Assembly (NCBI RefSeq): GCF_000732325.1
Contig: NZ_BBIW01000001.1
Span: forward strand, 372,001 to 436,000
Length of the DNA stretch: 64,000 nt
Direction: 5' to 3'
From: Paenibacillus sp. TCA20
GTDB taxonomy: Bacteria > Bacillota > Bacilli > Paenibacillales > Paenibacillaceae
Part shown: in pieces, positions 61,430 through 64,000 of the stretch
Numbering within the stretch: position 1 is the first letter of the stretch
Layout of the letters: every line of letters starts with the position of its first letter
Made by a program: the position numbers and the translations under genes
The notes under the pieces: generated by a model
The model's input: the letters and a program-made list of their open reading frames with translations, nothing else
Databases searched by the model: none
What the model was told of the DNA's origin: nothing

Positions 61430-62809
61430 TTAATCTGCTGCCGATATGGAGCCATCTGCTCCTACCTTCACGTCAAACGATCTGAGCTCCAGCTCTTTCA
61501 TAAGAGCAGCCCCTTCCTTATTCTCCATAGGGACCGGCTGCCCCAGCTCGGCATGATAAGGAATAGCCTTCATCGTGCAGTCTCCATTCTTCTGGCAGCT
61601 CGCCTGGAATACGGCAGTTCTCCACGTTTCCTCATTTGTGGATCTTGAGAAAATGAAATTGCCTGTACTGTAAGCAATCCATTTCCCCTTATAGGATTCC
61701 AGTCCCTGCAATACGTGAGGGTGTCCGCCAATGACCAGGTCTGCACCTGCATCAACAAATTCACGTCCCAGCTGTGTTTGGAGATCGTTTGCCATCGTCT
61801 GACGTTCCTCGCCCCAATGAGACATGACAACGACGAGGTCAGCCTCTTTTCTCGCTTGCCCAATCGCCTTAACAGCATCTGTACTATCATATGCATCTGC
61901 AACGCCCGGTTTTCCTGATTCAGCTCGCCAGCTTGCTTCAGGAATAACTCTAGTGAAGCCGAGCAATGCAATCCGCATTCCCTTGATCTCATAATAGACC
62001 GGGGCATAAGCATTCTTGCGATCCAAGCCAGCACCAACATATTTTATTTGATAATCCCTTAAATACTGGAGCGTATCCTCAAGTCCTGCCTGCCCTTGAT
62101 CCAATATATGATTGTTCGCGAGATTAACGATGTCCACTCCCGCTTCCGTCATCGCTTCAAGCGCTTTTGGCGAGGATTTGTACACATAGGATTTGCCAAG
62201 TGCGGCCTCTCCCCCTGTCGTCACCGGTGTTTCCAGATTGATAAACGTAAGATCGTCGTTCTGAAAAAGAGTGCCTAGATGACGGTATGGATAATCAAAG
62301 CCTTCTCTCTCAAGCAATTCCTCGACCTTGCCCGAGAACTGCACATCACCCGCAAAGCTCATAACGACCCGCTCTCCATCCGCAGGTTCAGCGGACTTAT
62401 CGGCAGAATTACCTTCGCCATTCTTCGGGTCTGGTTGCTCTTCAGCTTCCTCGGAGGCGGAAGAAGTCGTATCCTCTGAAGCTTGGTTCGGATTCTGATC
62501 TTCATCTTCCGTTGATGAAGGGTTCGAGTTATCCTCTTCGGATTCAGATGAGTCCCTCTCTCTGTTGTAAACCTCTGCTGTATTCCCTGTCTCATTCGAC
62601 TCCTGCTCATCCTGGTTCTCTTCACTACTGGATAAGGATACGTCCGGAGCTTCTGCAGGACCTGTCAGACCCCCTACTGAATTAAAATATATGATAATAC
62701 CTGCGATACATAAAATAAGGACAACGTTCAATGTAACCCACATTTTGCTTCTTCTGCGCTGTTTCTCTTTTTTCGCAGCCGAATGCTTCTCTGATCTTGA
62801 CGGCAGCAT
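61430..62809 (-). CDS. CapA family putative metallophosphatase, membrane-anchored
   Basis: 459 residues: basic start, one membrane span (about 25-45), a 100-residue acidic/Ser/Asn-rich disordered stalk, then the CapA domain (MSFAGDVQFSG, FINLETPV, NLANNHILDQG, VVVMSHWGEER, VIGGHPHVLQG), a calcineurin-like fold. CapA-type proteins take part in poly-gamma-glutamate capsule attachment, but no capB/C genes are adjacent, so the role here is open. GAAGGAGAG precedes the ATG. Confidence 0.88.
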   Translation of the reverse strand: MLPSRSEKHSAAKKEKQRRRSKMWVTLNVVLILCIAGIIIYFNSVGGLTGPAEAPDVSLSSSEENQDEQESNETGNTAEVYNRERDSSESEEDNSNPSSTEDEDQNPNQASEDTTSSASEEAEEQPDPKNGEGNSADKSAEPADGERVVMSFAGDVQFSGKVEELLEREGFDYPYRHLGTLFQNDDLTFINLETPVTTGGEAALGKSYVYKSSPKALEAMTEAGVDIVNLANNHILDQGQAGLEDTLQYLRDYQIKYVGAGLDRKNAYAPVYYEIKGMRIALLGFTRVIPEASWRAESGKPGVADAYDSTDAVKAIGQARKEADLVVVMSHWGEERQTMANDLQTQLGREFVDAGADLVIGGHPHVLQGLESYKGKWIAYSTGNFIFSRSTNEETWRTAVFQASCQKNGDCTMKAIPYHAELGQPVPMENKEGAALMKELELRSFDVKVGADGSISAAD

Positions 62810-62945
62810 ACTCTCTCCTTCTACTTATTCCTGTTCTTAATGACTCAAATAATTCTAATAAAATCCAAATCTATTATACCAGCAAAAGGATATTTCTTGA
62901 ATCCGGCTTTATACTCAGGCTGACAATAGATCAGCAATAAAAAAA

Positions 62946-62974
62946 GAGCCTGCATCCGGAGTGGATGCAAGCTC
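62946..62974 (-). terminator. terminator of hemH
   Basis: GAGC-CTGCATCC/GGATGCAA-GCTC with an A-tract on the left acting as minus-strand U-tract. Confidence 0.85.
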
Positions 62975-63025
62975 TCAAATCTAGCAGACCTTTTATATAA
63001 GCTCCCTACAGCATTATCTAAGAAC

Positions 63026-63970
63026 TCAGTTTATGCCTTGCCAGGACTTAATGACACAGTCGCTCAGTGTCTCCATATACAATGGATCATTGTTAAGTGA
63101 ATCGATCCGCATTAGACGCATATCGAGCTCCTTGGCGATCGCTTTCGCTTCAATATCCAGGTCGTATAGTACTTCAAGATGATCGGATACAAAACCGACC
63201 GGTGCCACCAGAACATCCTCAACCTGTTCCTTGCTCAGCACCTGCAGGGTATCGAGAATATCTGGTCCCAGCCATGGGGTAGCCGTCTGACCAGCACTCT
63301 GCCATGTAAACTGCCAGTTCTCTATGCCTGCCTGGTTCGCAACTGCCTTGGAGGTTTCCAGCAGCTGATCCGGGTAAGGATCTCCCATCTCTATGATCTT
63401 CTCCGGCAAGCTGTGTGCACTGAACAGAACACGAACTGAATCGCGCTTCGCACCCGCTTCTTCAAATTGATCGAGCTTAGCACTAACGCGTACAGACAAT
63501 GCTTCAATCAGCTTCGGATGCAGATGATAGGATTCAACAAAGCTCATCTCAATCCCATGCTCTTCTGCCTTCGCTTGGGCTCTTTTGATATAGGATCCGA
63601 TGCTCATCATGGAGTAGTGAGGGGCAAGAACGATACCAACCGCTCTTTTAATGCCGTCCTTAGCCATTGCATCCACTCCATCTTCAATGAACGGACTTGC
63701 ATGCTTTAGACCTTGATAACAACGGAATTCTACCCCAGAGGCTCGCTCATCCTGTGCTAACGTCTTCTCAAGGGATTCCACCTGACTGTTCGTATGCTCG
63801 CGGAGAGGGAAGACCCCGCCGACGATAGCTTCATATCGTTCCGTAAGTTCACGAAGCTGCTCCTCAGATGGCTTATTTCCTCTTCTAATATGTGTATAAT
63901 ACGCCTCTATATCTTCCATGCTTTGTGGTGTGCCATACGACATGACAAGCACGCCTACTTGGTTGCTCAT
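63026..63970 (-). CDS. hemH: ferrochelatase (coproporphyrin ferrochelatase type)
   Basis: 314 residues. Inserts Fe2+ into coproporphyrin III in the Gram-positive haem pathway. Motifs: VLVMSYGTP, LAPHYSMMS (metal-site His), FSAHSLPEKI and LVAPVGFVSDHLEVLYDLD with active-site acidic residues. No iron-sulfur cluster cysteines. The ATG at 63970 follows GGTGGGA by 6 bases. The partner genes hemE/hemY would lie beyond the window if the usual order holds. Confidence 0.93.
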   Translation of the reverse strand: MSNQVGVLVMSYGTPQSMEDIEAYYTHIRRGNKPSEEQLRELTERYEAIVGGVFPLREHTNSQVESLEKTLAQDERASGVEFRCYQGLKHASPFIEDGVDAMAKDGIKRAVGIVLAPHYSMMSIGSYIKRAQAKAEEHGIEMSFVESYHLHPKLIEALSVRVSAKLDQFEEAGAKRDSVRVLFSAHSLPEKIIEMGDPYPDQLLETSKAVANQAGIENWQFTWQSAGQTATPWLGPDILDTLQVLSKEQVEDVLVAPVGFVSDHLEVLYDLDIEAKAIAKELDMRLMRIDSLNNDPLYMETLSDCVIKSWQGIN

Positions 63971-64000
63971 AGTAATTCCCACCTTGTCTCTGTATGTTTA

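Overview
The window looks like a core chromosomal segment of a spore-forming, low-to-mid GC Firmicute, most likely Paenibacillus or a close relative. The evidence is a set of families typical of Bacillales (YqhH/YqhG with YqzE nearby, YwbE, YneQ, YkvI, YjcZ sporulation peptide, YugP, YitT, YesL, YtpB, RelQ, a Fer-type ferredoxin), strong AAGGAGG ribosome binding sites, frequent GTG and TTG starts, and U-tailed terminators. I see no insertion sequence, prophage, CRISPR array, rRNA or tRNA. All assignments come from reading motifs and family resemblance by eye; no database search was run.

Layout. 1-8.2 kb: the end of a membrane transporter, a DUF1796 protein, YwbE, a polysaccharide deacetylase, a CPA1 Na+/H+ antiporter, a MarR regulator divergent from an FAD monooxygenase, MurB and a small HELGH metalloprotein. 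8.2-14.9 kb: the SNF2 helicase/YqhG pair, a secreted protein of unknown function, YqzE, and an amidase whose 3' end overlaps a divergent polysaccharide deacetylase. 14.9-20.6 kb: small metabolic and hypothetical genes, Xpt, YkvI, a glycosyltransferase and a first RsmF-like rRNA methyltransferase. 20.7-25.1 kb: a minus-strand operon of a second RsmF-like enzyme, a pseudouridine synthase, a HAD phosphatase and an acidic two-domain protein. 25.2-28.8 kb: an extracytoplasmic thiol/Cys-rich lipoprotein pair, then PyrD, a RelQ-type alarmone synthetase and DUF309.

29-41.6 kb: a 48-residue membrane peptide, an L,D-transpeptidase, ferredoxin, DNA polymerase IV, citramalate synthase, a ResA-like protein, a JAMM peptidase lying antisense to an exonuclease/DUF294 operon, MerR-YugP, LysR, rhomboid protease and thiol peroxidase. 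41.7-42.0 kb holds no protein gene but has a strong promoter, a rod-shaped RNA fold and a terminator; I read it as a small RNA, possibly 6S RNA. 42.1-52.8 kb: YesL, YjcZ, the CshA RNA helicase with a long leader, YitT, two MATE/MOP transporters, PfkA, a YtpB terpene synthase, a cold shock protein and two small proteins. 52.8-64 kb: oligoendopeptidase F with a possible second, exported form, an M42 aminopeptidase, an operon of DUF92, Uup-like ABC-F and a coiled-coil protein, an operon of CapA, GDPD and FAH, and the ferrochelatase.

The genes serve mainly envelope maintenance (deacetylases, amidase, MurB, L,D-transpeptidase), translation and RNA metabolism (two RsmF, RsuA, CshA, Uup, Csp) and thiol redox chemistry. 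The best candidates for something not yet described are the minus-strand RNA near 41.7-42.0 kb, the dual-start PepF, the thioredoxin/Cys-rich lipoprotein pair and the antisense JAMM/exonuclease arrangement. I did not find a clear new multi-gene defence or biosynthetic system.
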